From positions 1 through 64,000 of the forward strand of contig JAFUTC010000005.1 of assembly GCA_017471505.1 (NCBI GenBank): 64,000 nt of DNA, written 5' to 3'. This DNA comes from Alloprevotella sp. GTDB lineage: Bacteria; Bacteroidota; Bacteroidia; Bacteroidales; Bacteroidaceae. The notes below the pieces were generated by a model. That model saw nothing but the letters and a program-made list of their open reading frames with translations, was not told the origin of the DNA and made no database searches. This document shows, piece by piece, positions 8,871 to 18,226 of the stretch (the stretch's first letter is position 1; the number at the start of each line of letters is the position of its first letter). The translations under genes were made by a program, and so were the position numbers.

Positions 8871-10790
8871 CTATTCTGCCGGCTTTTCCCACTGAAATCC
8901 GGCTCCAGAATGCCGCAGTGCGCCTTCGTCGGACAACTGCTGCAGCACTGCCGCCACATGCGACTGCGAAATGCCATTGAAATGGAACTCGGCCGGAAGG
9001 TGGACGGCTCCGTCGGCAAGTACCCGCATGACGGCTTTCCGGGCCTGCTTGACGGCGAGAGTATGGTCGGCATTGGCCAGGCAGACATCGCACTGCCCGC
9101 AATCGTGGTCGTTGACCTCGCCAAAATAGTCGAGCAACATGCGCGAGCGGCACGTGTCATCGGACAAGGCATAGCGGATGACAGCCTCTATGCGCTGCTC
9201 CAGGTCGGCCTTGCGGTCGGCATAGACCTCGGGCGGAAAGCGCAGTTCGTCCTCGCTGAGCCTCCGCTGCACAAAGGCCACGCGCGGCACGCGCTTCATG
9301 GGAACGTAGTGGATGATGCGCTGATGGTTGAGTCCCTTGAGAATCTGATAGACAAACTCCGTGCGCAGCCGGCAAGTCTCGGCAATAAACTGCTCGTCTA
9401 TGTTCACATAATTGGTGAACAGGCCTGAATAGTTGCGCAACAATGCCATGACCACCTGCTCGCCTCCGGTTGTGTCGTGGTAGCGGTAGAGTCCCTCGCG
9501 CGACGTGAGGAAGATGAGCCGCGAACTGGACTCGTCCTCCTCGCGATAGTCGATATAGCCGGCGCGAGTGAGAATGCGCAACGCACTCTCTACCACCGAG
9601 GGGAAATACTTGAAGTTTCGGCAAAAATCCTCTACCTGAAATTCGCGCACCGTGCCCTGTCCCTCGCCAAGCGGTATCTGCAGATAGTAGGTAATATCGG
9701 TATATATCTTGCGAATGGTGTCGAGGGGCGGATAGGCATCGGTCACACGGCGGCGAAGGCTGCGCACATCGTTGCCATTATAGAGCAGCACGGCATACGA
9801 CTTCAACCTATCGCGACCTGCCCGGCCCGCTTCCTGGAAATAGGCCTCTATCGAATCGGGCACGTTGAGATGGACCACCAGACGGACATCGGGCTTGTCA
9901 ATGCCCATACCGAAAGCGTTGGTAGCCACCATTACGCGTACATCGCCCTGCTTCCAGGCTTTCTGACGCATGTCTTTGTCGATGCTCGTGATGCCTGCGT
10001 GATAGGCCAAGGCCCTGATGCCATTTTCGTTGAGCCACTTGGCCACATCCTCAGCCTGCTGTCGCATGTGCACATAGACGATGGCACTGCCAGCCACACT
10101 GCGCAGGATGTGAAGGAGTTGCGCCGTCTTGTCCTCGGCCTGACGAACCACGTAAGCGAGGTTGGTTCGCTCAAAACTCATGCTATGGACCACGGCATTG
10201 GGGCGGAAGCCGAGTTGACGGCAAATGTCGTCGACAACCTGTTTCGTGGCAGTAGCCGTAAGGGCCAGCACCGGCACGTTGGGATGCGACTGACGCACCT
10301 GCCCTATCTGCAGATAGGAGGGACGGAAGTCGTAGCCCCACTGGCTGATGCAGTGTGCCTCGTCGACGACGATGTAAGACAGCGTCATAAAGCGCAATTT
10401 CTGCTGAAACGTCTCCGACAGCAGCCGCTCAGGCGACACGTAGAGCAACTTATAGGCCCCAAACGCCGCATTATCGAGCGTACGGTGAATGTCGTGCTTA
10501 TCCATGCCCGAATAGATGGCCGCGGCTGGCAACCCTTGCTCGCGCAAATGCTCGATTTGGTCTTTCATCAGCGAGATAAGCGGCGACACTACCAGGCAAG
10601 TTCCCTCGCCCAGCAGTGCAGGCACCTGGAACGTGAGGCTCTTTCCTCCGCCCGTGGGCATCAGTCCGAGCACGTCGCGCCCCGCCACCACGTCGCGTAT
10701 GATGTCGAGTTGTATGCCCCGAAACGAGTCGTAGCCCCAGTTTTCCCGGAGCACACGAACGAAATCGCTATCGGTGTATGCCGTGGCCAT
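8871..10790 (-). CDS. recQ: ATP-dependent DNA helicase RecQ
   Basis: 639 residues, a 3'-5' superfamily 2 helicase of the RecF repair pathway. Visible are the Q-motif region [10 protein letters not shown], Walker [14 protein letters not shown] box [17 protein letters not shown], motif III LTATAT, and motif [12 protein letters not shown] and QEAGRAGRD. The zinc subdomain has the four cysteines in [10 protein letters not shown] and CGQCDVC. After it there is only a short winged-helix-like tail (to WEKPAE), so the HRDC domain of E. coli RecQ appears absent. It lies 5 bases downstream of recJ on the same strand; RecJ and RecQ act together in end resection, so the pair is probably one operon. Confidence 0.95.
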   Translation of the reverse strand: MATAYTDSDFVRVLRENWGYDSFRGIQLDIIRDVVAGRDVLGLMPTGGGKSLTFQVPALLGEGTCLVVSPLISLMKDQIEHLREQGLPAAAIYSGMDKHDIHRTLDNAAFGAYKLLYVSPERLLSETFQQKLRFMTLSYIVVDEAHCISQWGYDFRPSYLQIGQVRQSHPNVPVLALTATATKQVVDDICRQLGFRPNAVVHSMSFERTNLAYVVRQAEDKTAQLLHILRSVAGSAIVYVHMRQQAEDVAKWLNENGIRALAYHAGITSIDKDMRQKAWKQGDVRVMVATNAFGMGIDKPDVRLVVHLNVPDSIEAYFQEAGRAGRDRLKSYAVLLYNGNDVRSLRRRVTDAYPPLDTIRKIYTDITYYLQIPLGEGQGTVREFQVEDFCRNFKYFPSVVESALRILTRAGYIDYREEDESSSRLIFLTSREGLYRYHDTTGGEQVVMALLRNYSGLFTNYVNIDEQFIAETCRLRTEFVYQILKGLNHQRIIHYVPMKRVPRVAFVQRRLSEDELRFPPEVYADRKADLEQRIEAVIRYALSDDTCRSRMLLDYFGEVNDHDCGQCDVCLANADHTLAVKQARKAVMRVLADGAVHLPAEFHFNGISQSHVAAVLQQLSDEGALRHSGAGFQWEKPAE

Positions 10791-10795
10791 AGGGT

Positions 10796-12514
10796 CTATT
10801 CGCAGGGACGTATGTCAATAATCTGCAACTGCACGTCGCCCTTTCGATGGGAATTCTCCTCAATCGTATAGCAAATATCGAACGCGCGGCGTGTCTTGAT
10901 GTAGCGGGCCTGACTGCTTTGCCCGAAGGCTATGCCATTGAGCACGTTGGTGCTTTTGTTATCGACCAGTTCGAGTTTGATATGCTCCTGGCCCCGGCCC
11001 ACTACCTTGCTCGTGCCGTAATCGTAGACATGGCGCGTGCAGAATATGGGCCGTGGATTGTCGGGCCCGAAAGGAGCAAACCGCCTTAGCTGCTTGTAGA
11101 AGTCGAAGGTGATGTCCTTGAAATCGAGTACGGCATCAATGTCGAGAGTGGGCTGCACCTGTTGGGTGGATATGTAGGTATCGACATAGGTCTCGAAACG
11201 GCGTGTGAACTCGGGTACATTCTCTACCTTCATCGACAGTCCAACCGCATAGGCATGGCCGCCGAAATTCTCCAACAGGTCTTCGCAACTCTGCACGGCT
11301 CGATAGATGTCGAAACCCGATACGCTGCGGGCCGAGCCAGTGGCAAGTCCCTCGCTCTCGGTAAGTACGACGACAGGCCGATAATACTGTTCGGTGAGGC
11401 GACTGGCCACGATGCCGATGACACCTTTGTGCCACTCGGGATTGAAGACCACGAAACCACGGCGACTATCGACGTCGGGCAACTGGCTTACGCTGTCGAT
11501 GGCCTCCTCGGTGATGCGACGGTCGAGGTCCTTGCGCATCTCGTTGAAGATATTGATGCGATGTGCCATCTCTACCGCAGCCGAATAGTCATGCTCGATG
11601 AGGAGTTGCACGGCACCCGAACCGTTCTGTACCCTACCGGCCGCATTGAGTCGGGGACCAATCTTGAAGATAATATCATTGAGGGTAAGTTCGCGCTCCG
11701 ACAAACCACACAACTCGATGATGGCTTGCAAACCGACAGACGGGTTGCTATTCAAGCGCCTAAGTCCGTGCCAGGCAAGGATGCGGTTCTCACCCATGAT
11801 GGGCACGATGTCGGTGGCGATGCTTACGGCACAGAGGTCGAGGAGCTCCATAAGTTGGTTGAACTCAATGCCGTTGTTCGAGGCAAAGGCCTGCATGAAC
11901 TTGAAGCCTACGCCGCAGCCCGACAGGTTGTCGGCCGGATAGGTATTGTCGAGGCGTTTGGGATTGAGGATGGCTACGGCCGGCGGCAAGATGTCGTCGG
12001 GCACATGATGGTCGCAGATGATAAAATCGATACCCAGGCTTTTGGCATAGCCAATCTCCTCGATGGCCTTGATACCACAATCGAGTACGATGATGAGCTT
12101 GACTCCGGTTTCGTAGGCATAGTCGATTCCCTTATGAGAAATGCCGTAGCCTTCCTCATAGCGGTCGGGAATGTAGAAATCGAGGTTGGAATAGTAGCGA
12201 TAGAGAAACTTATAGACCAAGGCCACGGCCGTGCAGCCGTCCACGTCGTAGTCGCCATAGATGAGTATGCGTTCTTTGCGGGCCATGGCCTCGTTGAGGC
12301 GCTGAACCGCTATTTGCATGTCGTTCATCAGAAATGGGTCGTACAACTCGGTCAACTGGGGCCGGAAGAAATGCTTGACCTGCGAAGCGGCATCGAAGCC
12401 TCGCTCCACAAGCAGCGGGCCCAGACAGGGATGAATGCCCACCTCTGCAGCCAAACCTCTCGCCTGCTCCTCATCTATATCGCCATAGGACTTGAAATTC
12501 CATTTGTACTGCAT
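10796..12514 (-). CDS. recJ: Single-stranded-DNA exonuclease RecJ
   Basis: 572 residues, close to the E. coli length of 577. It is a DHH-family 5'-3' ssDNA exonuclease. Metal-binding motifs are DYDVDGCTA near residue 87, DCGIK, the DHH of CDHHVPD, and the DHHA1 glycine-rich [10 protein letters not shown] near residue 400. The C-terminal OB-like domain follows. The start [12 protein letters not shown] is typical for Bacteroidota RecJ. The upstream 12515-12686 is AT-rich and contains TATAATTTAG on this strand, a possible imperfect -7 box, and the terminator of the susCD transcript that reads toward it. recQ follows after 5 bases. Confidence 0.95.
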   Translation of the reverse strand: MQYKWNFKSYGDIDEEQARGLAAEVGIHPCLGPLLVERGFDAASQVKHFFRPQLTELYDPFLMNDMQIAVQRLNEAMARKERILIYGDYDVDGCTAVALVYKFLYRYYSNLDFYIPDRYEEGYGISHKGIDYAYETGVKLIIVLDCGIKAIEEIGYAKSLGIDFIICDHHVPDDILPPAVAILNPKRLDNTYPADNLSGCGVGFKFMQAFASNNGIEFNQLMELLDLCAVSIATDIVPIMGENRILAWHGLRRLNSNPSVGLQAIIELCGLSERELTLNDIIFKIGPRLNAAGRVQNGSGAVQLLIEHDYSAAVEMAHRINIFNEMRKDLDRRITEEAIDSVSQLPDVDSRRGFVVFNPEWHKGVIGIVASRLTEQYYRPVVVLTESEGLATGSARSVSGFDIYRAVQSCEDLLENFGGHAYAVGLSMKVENVPEFTRRFETYVDTYISTQQVQPTLDIDAVLDFKDITFDFYKQLRRFAPFGPDNPRPIFCTRHVYDYGTSKVVGRGQEHIKLELVDNKSTNVLNGIAFGQSSQARYIKTRRAFDICYTIEENSHRKGDVQLQIIDIRPCE

Positions 12515-12632
12515 TATATATCATTTTTCTTATTTGGCTATAGAGGTATATACATTTGCTAAATTATACAATTTTCGCCAAGTATGGGTTTCCGAAAAAC
12601 AGAAAAGCATCAGTCCGCCCAAAAATCGGCAT

Positions 12633-12667
12633 AAAAAAGTTCCCCACAGTAATTCTGCGGGGAACTG
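12633..12667 (-). terminator. Terminator of the susCD transcript
   Basis: On the minus strand AGTTCCCCGCAG, a short loop, then a G-rich arm ending GGGGAACT and a run of T. The stem is at 12639-12666, and the T run (A in plus at 12633-12638) follows on the minus strand, 20 bases beyond the SusD stop codon. Confidence 0.85.
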
Positions 12668-12686
12668 AAAAAGTTTTGAACCGATA

Positions 12687-14555
12687 TTAGTAGTTCGGGA
12701 AGTTGTTCGTTACCGAAGCGGGATCCCACCATAGGCGAGTAGCCTGCTTGTCCGGACCTCCAAGAGCCTTGATACCGGTTTCTTCGATATCGCGGATATC
12801 AGCATCGGAACTGCCCGGGAAAATCGGACGACGAATGATGTCGCCGTAGTGCAGACTGCCGTCACCATCCTCAGGATTGAGTACCGGGAACAGTTTCGGA
12901 TAGCCCGTACGACGCAGTTCGGTATACATCTCAGGACTTGTGGGGAACAAGGCAAGATACTTCTGGGTAATAATCTTCTCGAGCTTGGTCTCGTTGTCGT
13001 CGGCTTCGTCCCAAGCCACGCCAATCTTCGTTACACTTTCCATGTCGTCGGCATAGCCAAGCGGGTCGGTCCATGTGAACGGAGTGGGCTCGGTCTGAGC
13101 GAGGTAAGCATCTACGAGAGCGTCGTAGTTGACATCGGGACTTTCGTGACGGAACAGACTGGCGTGACGGATACCTGCCTCATAGAATTCCTGAGCAGTG
13201 CCGCCCATGTCCCATCCACGTACGGCACCTTCGGCACGCAGGAATTCAACCTCCGACAGTTTTACAATGTAGAAGGGGAATTCAGAACCGATGATGCTGG
13301 GGTGGTCGATGTCGCCACTGGTGGAGAAGCGACTGAATGCCACATAAGGATTGCCACCGAGAGCCTGGCCGAAACCAGTGCGCTCACCGTCGCGGATACC
13401 ACAGTTGCGAGTGCCCTTTTCAAGAATGTCACCGGTCTGCTCGTTGAGGATGTCGGCGAAGTTCTTGTCGATAAAGTAAGTCAGATACGGGTGGTTCAGA
13501 CTGGTCATCAACGACTCGAGAGAAGCGCTGATACGCTGGTCGTTCCAAACGTTCATAATCTGGTTGAGCGGGTTGAAGTTCACGTCGATAACGGGGTCAA
13601 CCTTGATTTCCTGCTCATAGGTCTCAACAACGCCATCGCGAATGGCTTCCTCAGCCCACTTGCGGCATACACCGTCATCGTAGTCGATAGCAATGCGCTG
13701 CAAGTCTTCGTCCACCTGAATGACACGGGTGAGGTGCATAGCCATACGCAGTTTCAGCGAGTTGGCCATACGAATCAACAAATCCATCTTCTGTGCCTGA
13801 TAGGCAGTCGGACTCCAGAACGGGAAACGATTGAGCAAGAGCTGGTCAACCTTCTCCTGGTACCAATCGGGACGGCTGTCGTAATTCTTCAGACGGGCAA
13901 CAATCGTGTCGATGTTAGCCTCTACGTTCACGTAGATAGTGAAGAGGTCGTTGTATGTAAACGGAGACTCCTGCTTGTTGGACTTGTAGTCCAAGAACGG
14001 CATAGCACCATACATATCAACCGTTTCGATAGCTGCAAAGTCGAAGAACAACAGGGCGATAGCCTTGATTTCAGGAATAGAGTCTATATCGGGATGGTTG
14101 AGCAAAGGCACTGCACCATTCTTAACCGAAATGAAACCACTCCACGGGCCAGAGTTGTAGGCCGTGTGATAGCAACTAAGTTTATCGTCGCCATATGCAA
14201 AGTCCTGGTGAGGTATCATGCCCCACTGCGACCAACCGTCAACAGAGTTAGTAAATACATACTGGTAAGCATGCTCTACTGGCGTTCCACCATCCTTACC
14301 GCCACGCATTCCATAAACACCGCCATGGAAAGCGTCGAAAGGATCGCTGATGTTGTTCATTGCCGTGTTCAAGTTAGCAAGAGTCTTACATGCTTCAACA
14401 GGAATGCTGTCAGCCTTTCCATGATAGACAACATCATCGATGGTATGAGTGGTCGAGTTGAAGTTGTCACCCGGCTCATCATAGTCAAGGCAAGAAGAAA
14501 GACCAAAAGCTACGAATGCAACCGGCAGATATAACAGAATTTTTTTAGCGTTCAT
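12687..14555 (-). CDS. SusD/RagB-like glycan-binding outer-membrane lipoprotein
   Basis: 622 residues. It starts MNAKKILLYLPVAFVAFGLSSC, with the lipobox LSSC giving lipidation at C22. The rest has the long helical TPR-like body of SusD proteins, including the YQAQKMDLLIRMANSLKLRM segment and the C-terminal ITQKYLALFPTSPEMYTELRRTGYP block that typifies the SusD-like_2 (RagB-related) subgroup. SusD lids the SusC barrel at the cell surface and binds the oligosaccharide. It begins 10 bases after SusC on the same strand. With two GH92 genes facing away from it, the likely ligand is an alpha-mannan or N-glycan fragment, an inference from context. Confidence 0.9.
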   Translation of the reverse strand: MNAKKILLYLPVAFVAFGLSSCLDYDEPGDNFNSTTHTIDDVVYHGKADSIPVEACKTLANLNTAMNNISDPFDAFHGGVYGMRGGKDGGTPVEHAYQYVFTNSVDGWSQWGMIPHQDFAYGDDKLSCYHTAYNSGPWSGFISVKNGAVPLLNHPDIDSIPEIKAIALLFFDFAAIETVDMYGAMPFLDYKSNKQESPFTYNDLFTIYVNVEANIDTIVARLKNYDSRPDWYQEKVDQLLLNRFPFWSPTAYQAQKMDLLIRMANSLKLRMAMHLTRVIQVDEDLQRIAIDYDDGVCRKWAEEAIRDGVVETYEQEIKVDPVIDVNFNPLNQIMNVWNDQRISASLESLMTSLNHPYLTYFIDKNFADILNEQTGDILEKGTRNCGIRDGERTGFGQALGGNPYVAFSRFSTSGDIDHPSIIGSEFPFYIVKLSEVEFLRAEGAVRGWDMGGTAQEFYEAGIRHASLFRHESPDVNYDALVDAYLAQTEPTPFTWTDPLGYADDMESVTKIGVAWDEADDNETKLEKIITQKYLALFPTSPEMYTELRRTGYPKLFPVLNPEDGDGSLHYGDIIRRPIFPGSSDADIRDIEETGIKALGGPDKQATRLWWDPASVTNNFPNY

Positions 14556-14565
14556 GTTCGTAGAT

Positions 14566-17500
14566 TTAGAAATTAAGTTTCAAAGAAATACCATAAGAAC
14601 GTGTGGAAGGCAACGTGAAGTTCTCAAATGCTGCAAGACCGCGTGCCGTGGACTGAGTGATATCAGGATCCGTGGGGCTGTCCTTATAAAGGAAGAACAG
14701 GTTGCGAGCAATGAACGACAGTGTCAGGTTCTTATTTTCACCGATAAGGTTACGGAAGGTGTAACCCAGAGAGAGTTCACGCAAACGGAAGTTTGTGGCA
14801 TTGTATACATAGTTACCCGGGCAGTTGCGGCTTACAAAACGATAGTAAGACTCGATATCAACGAGACGGTTGCTTCCGTCGGGCAGATACATGGCGAGTT
14901 TTCCGCTCGGAGTGTAAAGGTTATTAGCCTCTGCATACATGCGAGCGTCTGCAGTGCGCTGCGAGTTACCGATACGGTCAAGTTCAGCCTCGGTCAAGGA
15001 GATTACCTTACCACCGATACGACCGGAAATCAAGAAGTAGAGCTGGAAGTCTTTGTAAGAAATCGTGTTGCTCCAACCAAGCTGGTACTTGGAGTTCATG
15101 TTACCAATATACTTGCCGTAAACCTTGTTCTTCTGCGTTTCAAGCAAAGGAAGGTTGTCGCTCGTGGTCTTGTAGGTACCGTCTTCGTTATATTGGAAAT
15201 CAGTTACGAACATGTCGCCTACGGAACCACCTTCACGATAGCGGACACGTACGCCTGCTACGTCGGTGTAAACGAGCTTCTCCTTACCGGTCTGTTCTTC
15301 GTAAACGGTTTCAATAATCTTGTTGTTGTTCAACGAGAAGTTAGCCTGGGTCTTCCAACGCCAATCATCACCGAAGCGGAAGTTGTAACCGAGCGTTACT
15401 TCGACACCACGGTTGCGAATACGACCGCTGTTTACAGGCTCACTCAGACCAGAAGCGTTGTTGGCAATCATGTACTGGTTCTTAGATACCGTGTTATAGA
15501 ACGATACATCCAAGTTCAGGTTCTGATTGAAGAACAACATTTCCAAACCAGTTTCGAACGATGCCAGTTTCTCAGGACGAGGATTCTTGAACTGAGCAAA
15601 GGTGTTCGAAGTCATAGCACCTGTGGAGAGGTTTACAGAAGAAGAAGAGTAAACGATATTAGGTATGGAGTTACCAACTTCAGAGTAAGAAATACGATAC
15701 TTCATGTAGCTGATAGGCTCCGGCATCTTGAACAGACTCGAAAGAATGGCCGATGCACCGACGCCAAAGTATCCGTAGTTGTCGGGAGTACCACGATCCT
15801 TGAACTGACGGAAGGCGCGATACCAGTCACGACGATAAGAACCATCAATATAGATGAGTTCCTTCCAACCAAGTTGTGCGGTAAATAGGGCTGCCTTGTC
15901 CCAGTTGCTGGAACGGCTTGTGCTGGTCACACCAGGACCACCAGAGCTTACTTCAAAGATGTTTACTTGGTCATAAACCTGACGGCGGTTGCCATCAAAA
16001 TAGGTTGCACTGGTAATATTAGAACTTTCCGTGCGCCCCTTAACAACGTGACCTACCCAACCTGCAGTTGCGCTTACGCTCCAGTCTTCGTTGAACACTT
16101 TGTCGTAAGAAAGCAAGTAGTCGGTATAGATTTCCGTGCTGCGGGAATGACTGTACCAATAGCGACCGTAGTTCTCCATCGATGCAGCCAGATAAGTCGT
16201 AGCGTAACGCTTAGACTCGTTGCTTGCCCAAGCATGGTCGAAGCTGGCACGAGCCTGGAAACTCAGACCACCAAAGAGATCGATCTTACCGGTAAAGGTA
16301 CCGTAGGCACGGTCTTCCTTCTGCTTGGAAACATTCTGACGTGTCAGCCAGTAGGGGTTATTCTGAGCAGCAGAGGTATAAGCCCACTGTTGCATCGGAC
16401 CGGAGAGGGGCACATTCAGAGAAATGTAGTCGTAAACTACACCGCCGCCCGGCTGTACAACCTGACCGTCGTAGATGTAACGGAAGTCATAAATCTTACA
16501 GCCCTCTACGTTGTCGTCGAAGTCCATATACGGATCCCACCAGTTGTAGTCGATACCGTCCGAAAGGTTAACGGCGCGGTAGATAGACTGCGAACCGGAG
16601 TACCACTGACCCTGAGCTACGTAGTTGTTGCGATAGTAGTTCATGTCAATGTTACGGGGTGCCGTGTACATGTGGTATATCGGGTTCAGGATACGACCAC
16701 CACCGGGACGGTTGCGCGTAACTGTCTGAACATAGTTCAAAGATGCGTCAATCTGAACGCGATCCCACAGCTTGCAGCTCTGACGGAACGCAAACGTATT
16801 ACGGTTGTACGAATTCTCTTCTATCATACCCTTAGCGTGCGAGTTTGCATAGGAGAAGTAGGACTTAATCTTGTCCGTACCACCCGAAAGAGAAATCGAG
16901 TTGTTGGTCGTTACGCCAAGACGATAGAAATCTTTCACATCGTCGTTGGCATAGTTGCGGAGGTGAACACCGTGAGTTTGCGACGTCGTGTAGTTTTCAA
17001 GACCGGCGTTGGTTGCGTCGAACGCCAGGATCGGCGTATCCGTCACGCGGCCACCCCAAGAAGAAGTGCCCAGCGAATAGAGACCGCCGCTTGCAGGCGT
17101 TACGGAAGCACCGTACACGTCTTGAATATCAGGAAGCAAGAAAGGCTTCTCGAAAGTCACGTTAGAGGTGAAGTTCACATCCAGGCGGCCTTCCTTACCT
17201 TTCTTAGTCGTAATCATCAACACACCGTTGGCAGCAGCCGAACCGTAAAGGGCAGCAGCGTTGGCACCCTTCAGCACGTTGACCGATTCAATATCGTCAC
17301 CGTTAATCATCGAGAGCGCGTCACCACCTTCAGACTGACCGTAGTTGATATCCAAGGAACTAATGCGGCCAGATACGGAGTTTGTCATAGGAACACCATC
17401 CACGACAATCAGAGGATCACTACTACCGAGGATTGACTTAACACCACGAAGCGTAATCTTAGACGCACCACCGGCACCACCAGCACTCGGGCTAATCGTA

Positions 17501-17979
17501 ATACCAGCGACTTTACCTTCGATGGAGTTCACGAAGTTTACGTCCTGAACTTTCATGATGTCATCACTCTTAATCTGCTGGGTAGAATAGGTCAGCGACT
17601 TTTCTTTACGCACGATACCCATAGCCGTAACCACAGCCTCGTTCAGAGTGTTTTCGGCTTCCTCAAGAACCACATTTACGACATCGCCCGTAACCTTGAC
17701 GTTCTGAGTGCCATAGCCAATCAAGCCAATCTTTAGTGTAGCGCCAGCGGGAACACCTTTCAGTGTGAAAGAACCGTTGTCGTCCACAATTGTCATAGTC
17801 TTAGTTCCAACGACTACAACCGTTGCGCCCGATGCAGGCTCACCCGTAGCAAGTTTCACTGTGCCGCGCACAGTTTGCGTTTGCTGAACTTCCTTCACAG
17901 CCTTTGAATCGATGGACGCAGCGTTGATGCTTCCACCGGCCATAAGCGCAAAGACCAGCAAAATGCTAACATTTTTCAT
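14566..17979 (-). CDS. SusC/RagA-family TonB-dependent transporter
   Basis: About 1137 residues from the start MKNVSILLVFALMAGGSINA, a clean signal peptide; an in-frame ATG four codons earlier (17991) would put MLIS before it. Next come a carboxypeptidase-regulatory-like beta-sandwich (VRGTVKLATGEPASGATV to NVVLEEA), a TonB box-like segment NEAVVTAMG, a plug with the family's LRGVKSILGSSDPLIVVDGVPM and NVLKGANAAALYGSAAANGV, and a 22-strand-length barrel ending in SLKLNF. The protein imports oligosaccharides across the outer membrane with its SusD partner. The promoter at 18081-18111 is a near-perfect match for the Bacteroidota consensus and leaves a leader of roughly 95 bases. No sensor or sigma/anti-sigma gene adjoins it. 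Confidence 0.95.
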   Translation of the reverse strand: MKNVSILLVFALMAGGSINAASIDSKAVKEVQQTQTVRGTVKLATGEPASGATVVVVGTKTMTIVDDNGSFTLKGVPAGATLKIGLIGYGTQNVKVTGDVVNVVLEEAENTLNEAVVTAMGIVRKEKSLTYSTQQIKSDDIMKVQDVNFVNSIEGKVAGITISPSAGGAGGASKITLRGVKSILGSSDPLIVVDGVPMTNSVSGRISSLDINYGQSEGGDALSMINGDDIESVNVLKGANAAALYGSAAANGVLMITTKKGKEGRLDVNFTSNVTFEKPFLLPDIQDVYGASVTPASGGLYSLGTSSWGGRVTDTPILAFDATNAGLENYTTSQTHGVHLRNYANDDVKDFYRLGVTTNNSISLSGGTDKIKSYFSYANSHAKGMIEENSYNRNTFAFRQSCKLWDRVQIDASLNYVQTVTRNRPGGGRILNPIYHMYTAPRNIDMNYYRNNYVAQGQWYSGSQSIYRAVNLSDGIDYNWWDPYMDFDDNVEGCKIYDFRYIYDGQVVQPGGGVVYDYISLNVPLSGPMQQWAYTSAAQNNPYWLTRQNVSKQKEDRAYGTFTGKIDLFGGLSFQARASFDHAWASNESKRYATTYLAASMENYGRYWYSHSRSTEIYTDYLLSYDKVFNEDWSVSATAGWVGHVVKGRTESSNITSATYFDGNRRQVYDQVNIFEVSSGGPGVTSTSRSSNWDKAALFTAQLGWKELIYIDGSYRRDWYRAFRQFKDRGTPDNYGYFGVGASAILSSLFKMPEPISYMKYRISYSEVGNSIPNIVYSSSSVNLSTGAMTSNTFAQFKNPRPEKLASFETGLEMLFFNQNLNLDVSFYNTVSKNQYMIANNASGLSEPVNSGRIRNRGVEVTLGYNFRFGDDWRWKTQANFSLNNNKIIETVYEEQTGKEKLVYTDVAGVRVRYREGGSVGDMFVTDFQYNEDGTYKTTSDNLPLLETQKNKVYGKYIGNMNSKYQLGWSNTISYKDFQLYFLISGRIGGKVISLTEAELDRIGNSQRTADARMYAEANNLYTPSGKLAMYLPDGSNRLVDIESYYRFVSRNCPGNYVYNATNFRLRELSLGYTFRNLIGENKNLTLSFIARNLFFLYKDSPTDPDITQSTARGLAAFENFTLPSTRSYGISLKLNF

Positions 17980-18080
17980 AGAAATTAACATTAAAAATTA
18001 CAGATGATTGATAAGAATTTATGTTGTATTTGTGTCTGCTTGAGAGTGCAATATATGCACATTTTGCATAATGTAACTGA

Positions 18081-18111
18081 CAAAAGTAACTCTAAAATAA
18101 AACCGAGCAAA
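18081..18111 (-). promoter_or_regulatory. Promoter of the susCD operon
   Basis: On the minus strand TTTG (18108-18111), 19 bases, then TACTTTTG (18081-18088). This is an exact TTTG-N19-TAnnTTTG match. Transcription would start near 18075. A small dyad GTGCA-5-TGCAC (18047-18061) lies just inside the predicted leader. Confidence 0.85.
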
Positions 18112-18211
18112 AGATTTATTAAAAAAAAACAATTTTTTGCCCAACTTGTTCCATTATGCAGTCATAAATCTTAATAAAGTGAAAAATAACGGCAACTATC
18201 TGGAAAACTTG

Positions 18212-18219
18212 TAACTTTG
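18212..18219 (+). promoter_or_regulatory. -7 box immediately before the first GH92 gene
   Basis: TAACTTTG matches TAnnTTTG exactly. Its last base is 8 bases before the ATG at 18227, so transcription would begin about 1-3 bases before the start codon, predicting an almost leaderless mRNA. No clear -33 element is seen 19-21 bases upstream. Confidence 0.55.
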
Positions 18220-18226
18220 CCTTCGT

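Noticed and set aside
9477-10871. 464-codon open frame opposite recQ
   Set aside because: Lies wholly on the complementary strand of a strongly supported recQ and has no recognisable domain; a high-GC shadow.
11162-12562. 466-codon open frame opposite recJ
   Set aside because: Antisense shadow of recJ, whose DHH motifs are intact.
14554-17436. Long plus-strand open frames (444 and 489 codons) opposite susC
   Set aside because: Antisense shadows of the SusC gene, with no start context, no family and codon patterns dictated by the opposite strand.
18063-18160. Sixth 21-bp repeat array in the susC-GH92 region
   Set aside because: Only two isolated core-like words (18063-18073 and 18151-18160) occur, 85 bases apart and without units between.
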